Positions 23,362 through 31,473 of a DNA stretch of 64,000 nt are shown in pieces (the stretch's first letter is position 1; each line of letters opens with the position of its first letter). The notes beneath the pieces were generated by a model. That model searched no databases and was not told the DNA's origin. It was given only the letters and a program-made list of their open reading frames with translations. The stretch covers positions 45,123-109,122 of the forward strand of contig NZ_JAGMUO010000130.1 of NCBI RefSeq assembly GCF_019049325.1, in the 5' to 3' direction. Source of the DNA: Streptomyces sp. AC512_CC834 (GTDB lineage Bacteria > Actinomycetota > Actinomycetes > Streptomycetales > Streptomycetaceae). The translations under genes were made by a program, and so were the position numbers.

Positions 23362-24088
23362 GGGGGGTCCAACTCCTGAGGACGGGTGCGAGCTTCCCGA
23401 AGGCGTCCGTCAGTGCCGTGAGCGCCTCGCCGATGCGCCAGGCGGCGCGGTCGCGCGGGCCGACCGGGTTGGAGACGGCGCGCAGTTCCAGCACGGGCAC
23501 GCCGTGCGCGGCGGCGGCCTCGGCGACGCCGAACCCCTCCATCGCCTCGGCCAGGGCACGCGGGTGGCGGGCGCGCAGCAGCGCGGCGCGTTCGGCGGTG
23601 CCGGTGACGGTGGACCCGGTCAGGACGGTGCCGGGGCGGGCCCCGGTCGCGGTGGCGACGGCGGCGACGAGACCGGCGGGCGGGTGGTGGGTGACGGTGC
23701 CGAAGCCGAGCTCGGTGACCGGCAGGAAGCCGTCCGCGGTCTCGGCGCCCAGGTCGGCCGCGGTGATCGCGTCGGCGACGACGAGCGAGCCGACGAGCGA
23801 GCCGGCGGGCGCGTCCGGTGCGAAGCCGCCGCCGATGCCGGCCGAGACGACCAGGTCGTAGGGCGAGCCGTCGAGGGCCGCGGCGGTCAGCGCGGCGGCC
23901 GTGGAGGCGGCGGCGCGGGCGGGGCCCACCCCGGCGTCCAGCAGGTCCCAGCCGCCCGGCAGCCGGTGCAGGACGATCCCGGGACGGGGCAGCACCTGGG
24001 CGCCGGGCTCCGGGAACGCCCGGGCCACCGCGTCCCGTTCGGCGGGGACCGCGGTGGCCACGAGGATGTGCGCGGAGGACGTGGTCAG
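23354..24088 (-). CDS. mqnB: futalosine hydrolase
   Basis: MqnB removes the nucleobase from futalosine, the step before the cyclic intermediate used for menaquinone. The nucleoside-phosphorylase-like fold shows ILVATAVPAERDAVARAF, LLDAGVGPARAAAS, VVSAGIGGGFAP, and the substrate-binding AEAMEGFGVAEAAAAHGVPVLELRAVSNPVGPR. The start is uncertain: no ATG or good GTG precedes ILVATAV. CTG at 24088, overlapping the stop of the DUF2771 gene with GAAG a few bases upstream, and GTG at 24061 are the two candidates. mqnB, mqnD and the lipoprotein gene form one leftward operon. Confidence 0.9.
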   Translation of the reverse strand: MTTSSAHILVATAVPAERDAVARAFPEPGAQVLPRPGIVLHRLPGGWDLLDAGVGPARAAASTAAALTAAALDGSPYDLVVSAGIGGGFAPDAPAGSLVGSLVVADAITAADLGAETADGFLPVTELGFGTVTHHPPAGLVAAVATATGARPGTVLTGSTVTGTAERAALLRARHPRALAEAMEGFGVAEAAAAHGVPVLELRAVSNPVGPRDRAAWRIGEALTALTDAFGKLAPVLRSWTPHD

Positions 24089-24594
24089 TCCTTCTTCAGC
24101 TCGAAGACCCACACACCGGTGACCTTCTCGCTGCCTTCCTTGCCGTCGCGGGCCGCCACGGCGACGTTCGTCGAGTCGCCCTGGGCGCCGTACTGGGCGT
24201 TGAAGAACACGCTGCCCGGCACGGTGCGGTAGGTCTTGTCGCTGTCCTCGACCAACTGCTGACCGTTCATCAGGATCGTCCAGTGCTTGTCCGCGATGTC
24301 CGGGTCGACGCCGAACCGCACGGTCTCGTCCTGGTCGACCGTGATGGTCTTCGCGTCCTTGTCGTCCAGGCACTTCGTGATCTCGTCGGCGGACAGGGTC
24401 TCGCCCTCGCCGCCGCAGGTGGCATCGGAGGTGACCGAGTCACTGCCGACCGTGATCGTCGAAACCGGGGTCGGCTCGTCACAGGCGGACAGCAGGAGCA
24501 GTCCGGCGGATACGGCGCCGGCGGCGGCGACGGCGCGGCGGCGCCGCACAGCGCCGTGTCCGATAGCGGCGGTGCCGCGGGGCAACGTGGTCAT
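24085..24594 (-). CDS. DUF2771 lipoprotein
   Basis: A 169-residue secreted lipoprotein. A basic N-terminus (RRRRAVAAAGAVSAGLLLLSAC) ends in the lipobox LLSAC with the lipidation Cys near residue 38. The mature part is acidic, with FGVDPDIADKHWTILMNGQQL and VWVFELKKD, as in DUF2771. It overlaps the mqnB start region, suggesting co-expression with menaquinone genes, although a functional link is not established. Confidence 0.88.
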   Translation of the reverse strand: MTTLPRGTAAIGHGAVRRRRAVAAAGAVSAGLLLLSACDEPTPVSTITVGSDSVTSDATCGGEGETLSADEITKCLDDKDAKTITVDQDETVRFGVDPDIADKHWTILMNGQQLVEDSDKTYRTVPGSVFFNAQYGAQGDSTNVAVAARDGKEGSEKVTGVWVFELKKD

Positions 24595-24652
24595 GGGCGA
24601 AGGCTATACGGCGCTCCCGGCCCGCCCCCCACCTGGGTACGGCGTGGCGTGA

Positions 24653-26044
24653 TCACGCCACCCTCGGCCGTGCGGGCCTCCCGTGCCGCGCCGAGTCGAT
24701 CAGCCCCCGTACGGTCGTCAGCCACCCGGCGGCGATGATCGCGGCGGCCACCGCCAGGCCCAGCGTGCCGTTGAGCGGCAGCACGATGCCGACGGCGCCG
24801 CCGAGCACCCAGGAGACCTGGAGCAGTGTCTCCGAGCGGGCGAACGCCGAGGTGCGGACCTGTTCCGGCACGTCCCGCTGGATCAGCGCGTCCAGGGACA
24901 GCTTCGCGAGCGCCTGCGCGAACCCGGCGACCGCGGCCAGGCACGCCACCAGGACGGTGCTGAAGAACACCGCGGCCACCACCGCCGCGCCCAGCACGAT
25001 CACGACGACGGTCACGATGATGATCTCCGGCGCCCGGGAGCGCAGCCAAGCGCCGACCGCCGTGCCCAGCGCGTTGCCCGCGCCGGCCGCGACGCCCACG
25101 ATCCCCAGCGACACCGCCGCGCTCTGCCCGGTCATCGGGTGCACGCGCAGCAGGAAGGCCAGGAAGAAGATCAGGAAGCCGCTCAGGCAGCGGATCGCGG
25201 CGTTGGCGGCCAGCGCGTGCGTCACCGCCGGGCCCACCGTGCGCAGCCCCGGGCGCTTGCCCCGCTTGCGCAGCGGTCCGGGCAGGTGGTCCTCGTCCGC
25301 GGCGAGCAGGGCCCGGTCCTCGCCGCGCGCCGAATCCACCTTCCGCGGCAGCGTGAACGACAGCACGGTCCCCGCGACGAAGATCACGAACGCGCCGTAC
25401 AGCGGCCACCGCGGCCCGACCTGCTGGAGCCCCGCGCCGATCGGCGCGGCGACGCCGGTGGCCAGCAGCCCGCACAGCGTGACCCGCGAGTTCGCCTTCA
25501 CCAGGGAGATGCGGGGCGGCAGCAGCCGCGGCACCACCGCGCTTCTGACCACGCCGTACGCCTTCGAGGCGACCAGCACGCCGAGCGCGGCCGGGTACAG
25601 CTCGATGCCGCCGGTGACGACGGCCGCCGACAGCACCAGCGCGAGCAGTGCCCGGGCGGCCATCGCGGCCGCCATCGCCGCGCGGCGGCCGTGCGGCAGC
25701 CGGTCGAGGAGCGGGCCGATCACCGGCGCGAGGAGTGTGAACGGCGCCATGGTGATGGCGAGGTACAGCGCGACCCGGCCGCGCGCCTCGTCGGTGGGGA
25801 CGGAGAAGAAGACGGTGGAGGCGAGCGCGACGGTGATCATCACGTCGCCCGCGCCGTTCACCCCGTGCAGCTCGATCAGTTTGCCGAGGCCCGACTCGCC
25901 CGCGCCGTGCGCGTGCGTCGCCCGGCGGATGCCGCGCGCGGTACCGGTCACCGGCAGGCGCAGGGCCCGGCCGACGGCACGGAACCGGGAGCCGGGGCCG
26001 CGCCACCGGCTCCCGCGCTTGAACTCCGTCCGTGCGGCTGCCAC
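24653..26044 (-). CDS. MFS transporter
   Basis: A 463-residue integral membrane protein with about twelve predicted helices. Positive loops such as LDRLPHGRRAAM (motif-A-like) and a repeated half structure place it in the major facilitator superfamily. The cytoplasmic N-terminus is long and basic. The start is GTG at 26044; the longer open frame upstream has no homologous character. The substrate is unknown. It lies in line with the DUF2771-mqnBD operon, 58 bases upstream. Confidence 0.85.
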   Translation of the reverse strand: MAAARTEFKRGSRWRGPGSRFRAVGRALRLPVTGTARGIRRATHAHGAGESGLGKLIELHGVNGAGDVMITVALASTVFFSVPTDEARGRVALYLAITMAPFTLLAPVIGPLLDRLPHGRRAAMAAAMAARALLALVLSAAVVTGGIELYPAALGVLVASKAYGVVRSAVVPRLLPPRISLVKANSRVTLCGLLATGVAAPIGAGLQQVGPRWPLYGAFVIFVAGTVLSFTLPRKVDSARGEDRALLAADEDHLPGPLRKRGKRPGLRTVGPAVTHALAANAAIRCLSGFLIFFLAFLLRVHPMTGQSAAVSLGIVGVAAGAGNALGTAVGAWLRSRAPEIIIVTVVVIVLGAAVVAAVFFSTVLVACLAAVAGFAQALAKLSLDALIQRDVPEQVRTSAFARSETLLQVSWVLGGAVGIVLPLNGTLGLAVAAAIIAAGWLTTVRGLIDSARHGRPARPRVA

Positions 26045-26415
26045 CCCGTCATAGTGCCCCGTCGGCGGCGGCTGTAGCGCCGATGGGGCACGGATGGCGG
26101 TGATCGCTGTGACCGAGTCGGGTGACGCCGCCGGGAAACACCGGGGGAGACACCGGGGAAACACCGGTCCGTACCCCGCCGAAACTCCCGTCGGTGTAGG
26201 CCCAGCGCACCTGAGCAGGTAGCGTGCCTAGCGCGCCGTGGCGAACGTTCTCGGCCGCGCGCCGTACGGCCATCCCGCAGAATGGATAATGGATGACGTA
26301 GGTGCGCCCGAGCGCGATCGGGCGCGGACGTCGACGCGGTCCACAGGTCCGCTCCGTCCGCCCCTCGCACACAGCGGTGCACTCGTGAGACGGCGTATGG
26401 AGAGAAGCGATACCT
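26045..26415. other. non-coding divergent promoter region
   Basis: No gene is seen. Three near-copies of an ACACCGGG-containing unit occur at about 26133-26167. A perfect 7-bp hairpin GCGCCCG/CGGGCGC lies at 26304-26325, and a -10-like GATAAT at 26285-26290 may belong to the DUF3027 promoter. Confidence 0.5.
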
Positions 26416-27342
26416 GTGAGCGCAGCGACAACGCGAAGCCGCACCCCTGACCGCCTGTGTGCCGAGGCCGTCGACCTCGCCCGCGCCGCAGCCGAGGAGG
26501 CCGCCGCCCCCGGCGTCGTCGGCGAGCACGAGGGCCTGGTGTCGGAGGGCGACCGGGTCGTCACCCACCACTTCGCCTGCAAGGAGCTGGGGTACCGGGG
26601 CTGGCGCTGGGCCGTGACCGTGGCCCGTGCCTCCCGCGCCAAGATCGTCACGGTGGACGAGGCGGTGCTGCTGCCCGGCCCCGACGCGCTGCTCGCGCCC
26701 GAGTGGGTGCCGTGGAGCGAGCGGCTGCGCCCCGGCGACATGGGACCCGGCGACCTGCTGCCCACCGACGCGGAGGATCTGCGTCTCGAGCCCGGCTGGA
26801 CCGGCGAGGACGAGCCGCCGCCGAACTCCGCCGTCTCCCACGAGATGGCCGACCTGGTCGAGGCCGAGGACGCCGAGGTGACCGCCGGGCGGCCCGCCGA
26901 GCTGTCGACCGTCCCGGCCCGCGGCACGATCTCGGCGGTCGCCGAGGAGCTGGGCCTGCGCCGCACCCGGGTGCTGTCCCGGTACGGGCTGCATGTCGCC
27001 GCGGACCGCTGGGAGGACGGCTACGGCCCGAAGACCGCGATGGCCCAGGCTGCCCCCGCCTCCTGCGACAGTTGCGGCTTCCTGGCCCGGATCGGCGGCT
27101 CGCTCGGGCAGGCCTTCGGGGTGTGCGCCAACGAGTTCTCCCCGGCCGACGGCCACGTGGTGTCGCTCGCCTACGGGTGCGGCGGGCACTCGGAGGCGGC
27201 GGTCATGCCGAAGCCGCCGCGGGTGGCTCCGCCGGTGATCGACGAGACGCGGGTGGATCCGTTCCCGCTGCGGCCGGCCGCCGACTCGGGGTCGGTCCCG
27301 GTGACCGAGGACCAGGCGTCGGCGGAGCTGGGGCATTCGTAG
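26416..27342 (+). CDS. DUF3027 family protein
   Basis: A 308-residue actinobacterial protein of unknown function. DUF3027 features: FACKELGYRGWRWAVTVARASRAKIVTVDEAVLLPG, DMGPGDLLPT, and the C-terminal Cys cluster CDSCGF with CANEFSPADGHVVSLAYGCGGHSE, likely a zinc site. It is soluble and starts at GTG. It is divergent from the MFS gene. A typical Streptomyces intergenic repeat/terminator follows its stop. Confidence 0.9.
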   Translation: MSAATTRSRTPDRLCAEAVDLARAAAEEAAAPGVVGEHEGLVSEGDRVVTHHFACKELGYRGWRWAVTVARASRAKIVTVDEAVLLPGPDALLAPEWVPWSERLRPGDMGPGDLLPTDAEDLRLEPGWTGEDEPPPNSAVSHEMADLVEAEDAEVTAGRPAELSTVPARGTISAVAEELGLRRTRVLSRYGLHVAADRWEDGYGPKTAMAQAAPASCDSCGFLARIGGSLGQAFGVCANEFSPADGHVVSLAYGCGGHSEAAVMPKPPRVAPPVIDETRVDPFPLRPAADSGSVPVTEDQASAELGHS

Positions 27343-27370
27343 GGTGCGGGTTCGTGGGTGGCCGGGGTCC

Positions 27371-27436
27371 CTGGGGGCTGCGCCCCCAGACCCCCGTCGG
27401 CCTTGACGGCCTCGTCCTCAATCGCCGGACGGGCTG
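27371..27436 (+). repeat. Streptomyces-type intergenic repeat with hairpin
   Basis: CTGGGGGC (27371-27378) pairs with GCCCCCAG (27382-27389). It is followed by ACCCCCGTCGGCCTTGACGG and TCCTCAATCGCCGGACGGGC. From memory, near-identical strings recur between genes in many Streptomyces genomes. Here it would end the DUF3027 transcript. Confidence 0.65.
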
Positions 27437-27531
27437 AATGATGCCGGCCTCTGTGACAGGTGTGCCCTCGGCGGTCCAGTCGGTGAGTGCCGGGGCGGTA
27501 CCTTCGTGGTCCGTCGATGAGGAGAGTCACC

Positions 27532-30500
27532 GTGAGCATGTTCGTACGGCCTGCCGCCGAGGGCGCGGACCCGTTCGGTACGGCACGTCTGCGGCGCGGG
27601 GTGCTGGACGCCTGGGCGACGAGCCCGGCCCGGTTCCGTGAGGACGCCAACGCGGAGGAGGACCTCGTCCTCGGCGGCTACCGCGACCGGCTGGTCGTCG
27701 AACTCGCGCAGAACGCCGCCGACGCCGCCGCACGCGCCGGAGTACCCGGCCGGCTCCGGCTCACCCTGCGCGACGGCGTCCTCGTCGCCGCCAACACCGG
27801 CGCCCCGCTGGACGCGACCGGAGTCGAGTCCCTGTCCACCCTGCGCGCCTCCGCCAAGCGGGACGCGGGGGACGGGTCGGGCGGCCCGGTGGGCTCGGGC
27901 GGTCCGGGCCGCCCGGCAGGCCCGGTGGGCTCGGTCGGTTCGGGCGGTCCGGCTGGTTCGGGCGGTCCGGTGGGTTCGGACGGTTCGTTGGGCCCGGCTG
28001 GTTCGGGCGGCTCGGTGGGCTCGGGCGGCCCGGCAGGCCCGGCAGGCCCAGTGGGCTCGGTCCCTTCAGGCGGCCCGGCAGGCTCGGTCGGTTCGGGCGG
28101 CCCGGCAGGCTCGGTGGGCTCGGGCGGTTCAGGCGGTTCGGTGGGTCCGGCTGGTTCGGGCGGCCCGGCCAGCTCGGTGGGTCCCGCTGGTTCGGGCGGC
28201 TCGGCAGGCCCAGTGGGCTCGGTCCCTTCAGGCGGCCCGGCAGGCTCGGTCGGTTCGGGCGGCTCGGCTGGCTCGGTGGGCTCGGGCGGTTCAGGCGGTT
28301 CGGTGGGTCCGGCTGGTTCGGGCGGCCCGGCCGGCTCGGTGGGTCCCGCTGGTTCGGGCGGCTCGGCTGGCTCGGTGGGCTCGGGCGGTTCGGGCGGACC
28401 GCGCGGTTCGGTGGGCCCGGCCGGCTCGGGCGGCCGGTTCGGGGTCGGCCCGGCTGGCTCGGGCGATTCGGGCGGCCCAGGCGGCCCGGTTGGCTCGGTC
28501 GGGCGGTTCGGGGTTGGGTTCGCCGCTGTGCTGGCCGTTACCGATGAGCCCGCCGTTGTCGGTCGGCACGGCGGGGTGCGCTGGTCGCTGGCCGAGGCGC
28601 GTGACCTGGCCGCCGACGCCGCCCGGCCCGGCGGGGCGGGCCGCTCCCCGGCCGAGGGCGATGCCGACGCCGCCCGGCACGGTCCCGGTCTCGGGGACGA
28701 GATCCGGCGGCGCGACGGGCATGTGCCGCTGCTGCGGCTGCCGTTGCCCGCCGAGGGCAGCGCGCCCGACCCGTACGACACGGCCGTCATCCTCCCGCTC
28801 CGCGACACGGCCGCCGCCGACCTCGCCGAACGGCTCCTGCACGCCGTCGACGACGCGCTGCTCCTCGCCCTGCCGGGCCTGGAAGAGGTGGTGGTCGAGG
28901 TGGGGGACGACGTACGCACCCTCTCCCGCCGCACCGAGGACTCCCTGACCGTCGTCGAGGACTCCCGCGAGGGCGTCACCCGCTGGCGCACCGCCGCCGC
29001 GCACGGGCCCCTCACCCCCGACCTGCTCGCCGACCGCCCCGTGGAGGAGCGGCTGCGCCCCCACTGGTCGGTGACCTGGGCGGTGCCCGTCGACGCCGAC
29101 GGCTCCCCCGCGCGCCCCCGCACCAGCCCCGTCGTGCATGCCCCGACCCCCAGCGACGAGCCCCTCGGCGTGCCCGCCCTGCTCATCGCGTCGTTCCCGC
29201 TGGACACCACCCGCCGGCACACCGCGAGCGGCCCGCTGACCGACTTCCTGACGGAACGGGCGGCCGACGCCTACGCCGGGCTGCTCGCCGACTGGCGGCC
29301 GGTCGGCGTCGGCCTCATCGACCTGGTGCCCGGAGCGCTGGGCCGGGGCGAACTGGACGGCGCGCTGCGGCAGTCCATCCTCGACCGGCTGCCGCGCACC
29401 TCCTTCCTGCCCCCCGCCGTCCCCTCCGAGGACCGGCACGTGGAGGACGACGACGACCTGCCGGAGTCCCTGCGGCCCCGCGACGCCGAGGTGGTGGAGG
29501 GCGCGGGCGCCGACACCGTGCGGGTCCTCGCCGAGGTGCTGCCGACGCTGCTGCCCGCCGGACTGGAGCGCCGCGCCGAACTGCGCACGCTGGGCGTGGC
29601 CCGGGTGCCGCTGACCGAGGCGGTCGACCGGCTGGCCGGTCTGGAGAAGGACCCCGGCTGGTGGCGGCGGCTCTACGACAGCCTCGCCGGGGTCGACCCG
29701 GACCGGCTGTCCGGGCTGCCCGTGCCGCTCGCCGGCGGCACATCGCAGGCTTTCGGCGGCGGGGGAGCGCGTACGGCCATCGGCCCCCGGCAGGTGCTGC
29801 TGCCCTCCCCGGACGCCGCCTCCCTGGACCCGGAGGTCCTCACCCGCCTCGGTCTGAAGGTCGCCCACCCGGACGCCGCGCACCCGCTGCTGGAGAAGCT
29901 CGGCGCCCTCCCGGCCACCCCGCGAGCCGTGCTCACCACCCCGCAGGTCCGGGCCGCCGTCGCCGCCTCCCTCGACGACGAGGGCGCCGCGAACTGGGAG
30001 GAGGACGCCCTGGACGCCGAGGAACTGGCCGACACCGTCCTCGGCCTGGTCCGCGACGCCGGACTCGACCCCGGGGACGAGCCCTGGCTGGGCGCGCTCG
30101 CCCTGCCCGACGAGGACGGCGAACTCTCCCCGGCGGGCGAACTCGTCCTCCCCGGCAGCCCGTTCGCCCAGGTCATGCGCGAGGACGAACTCGCCGCCGT
30201 GGACGCGGAACTCGCCGGGAAGTGGGGCCCCGAGCCGCTGGCCGCCTGCGGCGTCCTCGTCACCTTCGCCCTCGTCCGCGCCACCGACGTCGTCCTGGAC
30301 CCCGACGAACTGGAGCCCCGCGAGGGAGACTTCGCCGAACCGGACGACGCGGGACTGCTGGACGCCGTGGACGTGTGGAGCGAGGACGTCCTCGACCGCT
30401 TCCCGGACACCCCCGTCCCGCCGGTCGCCACCGAGATCGTCGCCGTGCGCGACCTCGACCTCGTGGACGACGACCGGTGGCCCGAGGCCCTCGCCCTGCT

Positions 30501-31365
30501 GTCCCGGCCGCCCCTGCGCGACGCGCTCGTGCAGCCGGTGCGCGTCCTGCTGCCCGACGGCACCCACGAGGTCGTACGGCCGTACACCGCGTGGTGGCTG
30601 CGCGGGCACCCGGTGCTCGGCGGACGCCGCCCGGCCGGTCTGCGCGCGGCGGGCGGCGACCCGCTGCTGCGGGGCCTGTACGACGAGGCCGACGCGAGCG
30701 GCTTCGAGGACGAACAGGTGCTGCGGGCCCTGGGCGTGCGCACCTCGGTCGCCGCCCTCCTCGACGAACCCGGCGGCGCGGCCGAACTCCTGGGCCGCCT
30801 CGCCGACCCCGACCGACCGGTCACGGCCGCCCAACTGCACGCCCTGTACGGCGCGCTGGCCGAACTGGACCCGGATCGGGTCACCCTGCCGGACGAGGTG
30901 CGGGCCGTGGTCGACGGCCGGGTGGAGGTCGTGGACGCCGCCGACGCCATGGTGGTCGACTCGCCGGACCTGCTGCCCTTCACGTCCGGCACGCCGCTGC
31001 TGCCCGTCCGGCCGGCCCGGGCCGCCGAGCTGGCGGAGCTGTTCCAGGTGCGGCGGCTGAGCGAGTCCGTCACCGGCCGGGTCGACTCCGAGGGCACCGA
31101 GCACGACGTACCGGAGCCGGTGCGCGTGCTGCTCGGGGCCCGGACCCCGGTGTCGTACACCGAGCACGAGGAACTGGTCGTCGACGGCGTGGAGATCGAC
31201 TGGCGCCTCACCGACGACGGTGTGCTCCACGCGGCGACGCTGGAGGGCGTGGCGGCCGGCCTCGCCTGGGCGGCCGGTCAGTGGCCCCGGCGCTTCGAGG
31301 TGGCGGCGCTGCTGGAGGACGAGTCCCGCACGGAGGAACTGGCCCGGGACCGCTGGTTCGACTAG
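27532..31365 (+). CDS. sacsin/Hsp90-like GHKL ATPase with Gly-rich insertion
   Basis: A 1277-residue protein from GTG with AGGAG seven bases upstream. The N-terminus is a GHKL ATP-binding domain: N-box VVELAQNAADAAARAG (about 53-68), a G1-like VLVAANTGAPLDATGVESLSTL, and a G2/lid VGRFGVGFAAVLAV (about 322-335), as in Hsp90 and sacsin. Between the lid strands, residues about 117-322 are an insertion of Gly/Ser/Pro/Ala/Val repeats, including a 54-residue unit present twice. The remaining 950 residues are acidic alpha/beta sequence without a recognised domain. The family is widespread in actinobacteria with unknown function, possibly chaperone-like. A strong hairpin ends the gene. Confidence 0.85.
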   Translation: MSMFVRPAAEGADPFGTARLRRGVLDAWATSPARFREDANAEEDLVLGGYRDRLVVELAQNAADAAARAGVPGRLRLTLRDGVLVAANTGAPLDATGVESLSTLRASAKRDAGDGSGGPVGSGGPGRPAGPVGSVGSGGPAGSGGPVGSDGSLGPAGSGGSVGSGGPAGPAGPVGSVPSGGPAGSVGSGGPAGSVGSGGSGGSVGPAGSGGPASSVGPAGSGGSAGPVGSVPSGGPAGSVGSGGSAGSVGSGGSGGSVGPAGSGGPAGSVGPAGSGGSAGSVGSGGSGGPRGSVGPAGSGGRFGVGPAGSGDSGGPGGPVGSVGRFGVGFAAVLAVTDEPAVVGRHGGVRWSLAEARDLAADAARPGGAGRSPAEGDADAARHGPGLGDEIRRRDGHVPLLRLPLPAEGSAPDPYDTAVILPLRDTAAADLAERLLHAVDDALLLALPGLEEVVVEVGDDVRTLSRRTEDSLTVVEDSREGVTRWRTAAAHGPLTPDLLADRPVEERLRPHWSVTWAVPVDADGSPARPRTSPVVHAPTPSDEPLGVPALLIASFPLDTTRRHTASGPLTDFLTERAADAYAGLLADWRPVGVGLIDLVPGALGRGELDGALRQSILDRLPRTSFLPPAVPSEDRHVEDDDDLPESLRPRDAEVVEGAGADTVRVLAEVLPTLLPAGLERRAELRTLGVARVPLTEAVDRLAGLEKDPGWWRRLYDSLAGVDPDRLSGLPVPLAGGTSQAFGGGGARTAIGPRQVLLPSPDAASLDPEVLTRLGLKVAHPDAAHPLLEKLGALPATPRAVLTTPQVRAAVAASLDDEGAANWEEDALDAEELADTVLGLVRDAGLDPGDEPWLGALALPDEDGELSPAGELVLPGSPFAQVMREDELAAVDAELAGKWGPEPLAACGVLVTFALVRATDVVLDPDELEPREGDFAEPDDAGLLDAVDVWSEDVLDRFPDTPVPPVATEIVAVRDLDLVDDDRWPEALALLSRPPLRDALVQPVRVLLPDGTHEVVRPYTAWWLRGHPVLGGRRPAGLRAAGGDPLLRGLYDEADASGFEDEQVLRALGVRTSVAALLDEPGGAAELLGRLADPDRPVTAAQLHALYGALAELDPDRVTLPDEVRAVVDGRVEVVDAADAMVVDSPDLLPFTSGTPLLPVRPARAAELAELFQVRRLSESVTGRVDSEGTEHDVPEPVRVLLGARTPVSYTEHEELVVDGVEIDWRLTDDGVLHAATLEGVAAGLAWAAGQWPRRFEVAALLEDESRTEELARDRWFD
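28045..28368 (+). repeat. 162-base tandem duplication in the GHKL ATPase gene
   Basis: 28045-28206 and 28207-28368 are near-identical and encode two copies of a 54-residue Gly/Ser/Pro/Ala/Val unit. They sit inside a larger low-complexity tract (about 27880-28505) built of shorter GGC-GGC-CCG-like units. A decayed copy of the lid motif (GGRFGVGP, near 28430) precedes the true one. Confidence 0.85.
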
Positions 31366-31399
31366 GGGTGTCGCCGATTACGTGAACACTTGCCGTAGG

Positions 31400-31439
31400 A
31401 ATGTCCTCGGCGCGCTCAGAAGAGCGTGCCGAGGACATT
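31400..31439. terminator. 18-bp hairpin, bidirectional terminator
   Basis: 31400-31417 pairs with 31422-31439 with a single G-T pair and an AGAA loop. It lies between the convergent ends of the GHKL ATPase and P-type ATPase genes and should serve both. Confidence 0.88.
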
Positions 31440-31473
31440 GGTGACCGATGTGCTCACGCTTTTTGGACGGACC

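Noticed and set aside
27678..31230. Very long minus-strand open frames (up to 979 codons) opposite the GHKL ATPase gene
   Set aside because: They are shadows of the repetitive GC-rich gene; their products are Pro/Glu or Arg/Gly low-complexity strings with no start context or domain.
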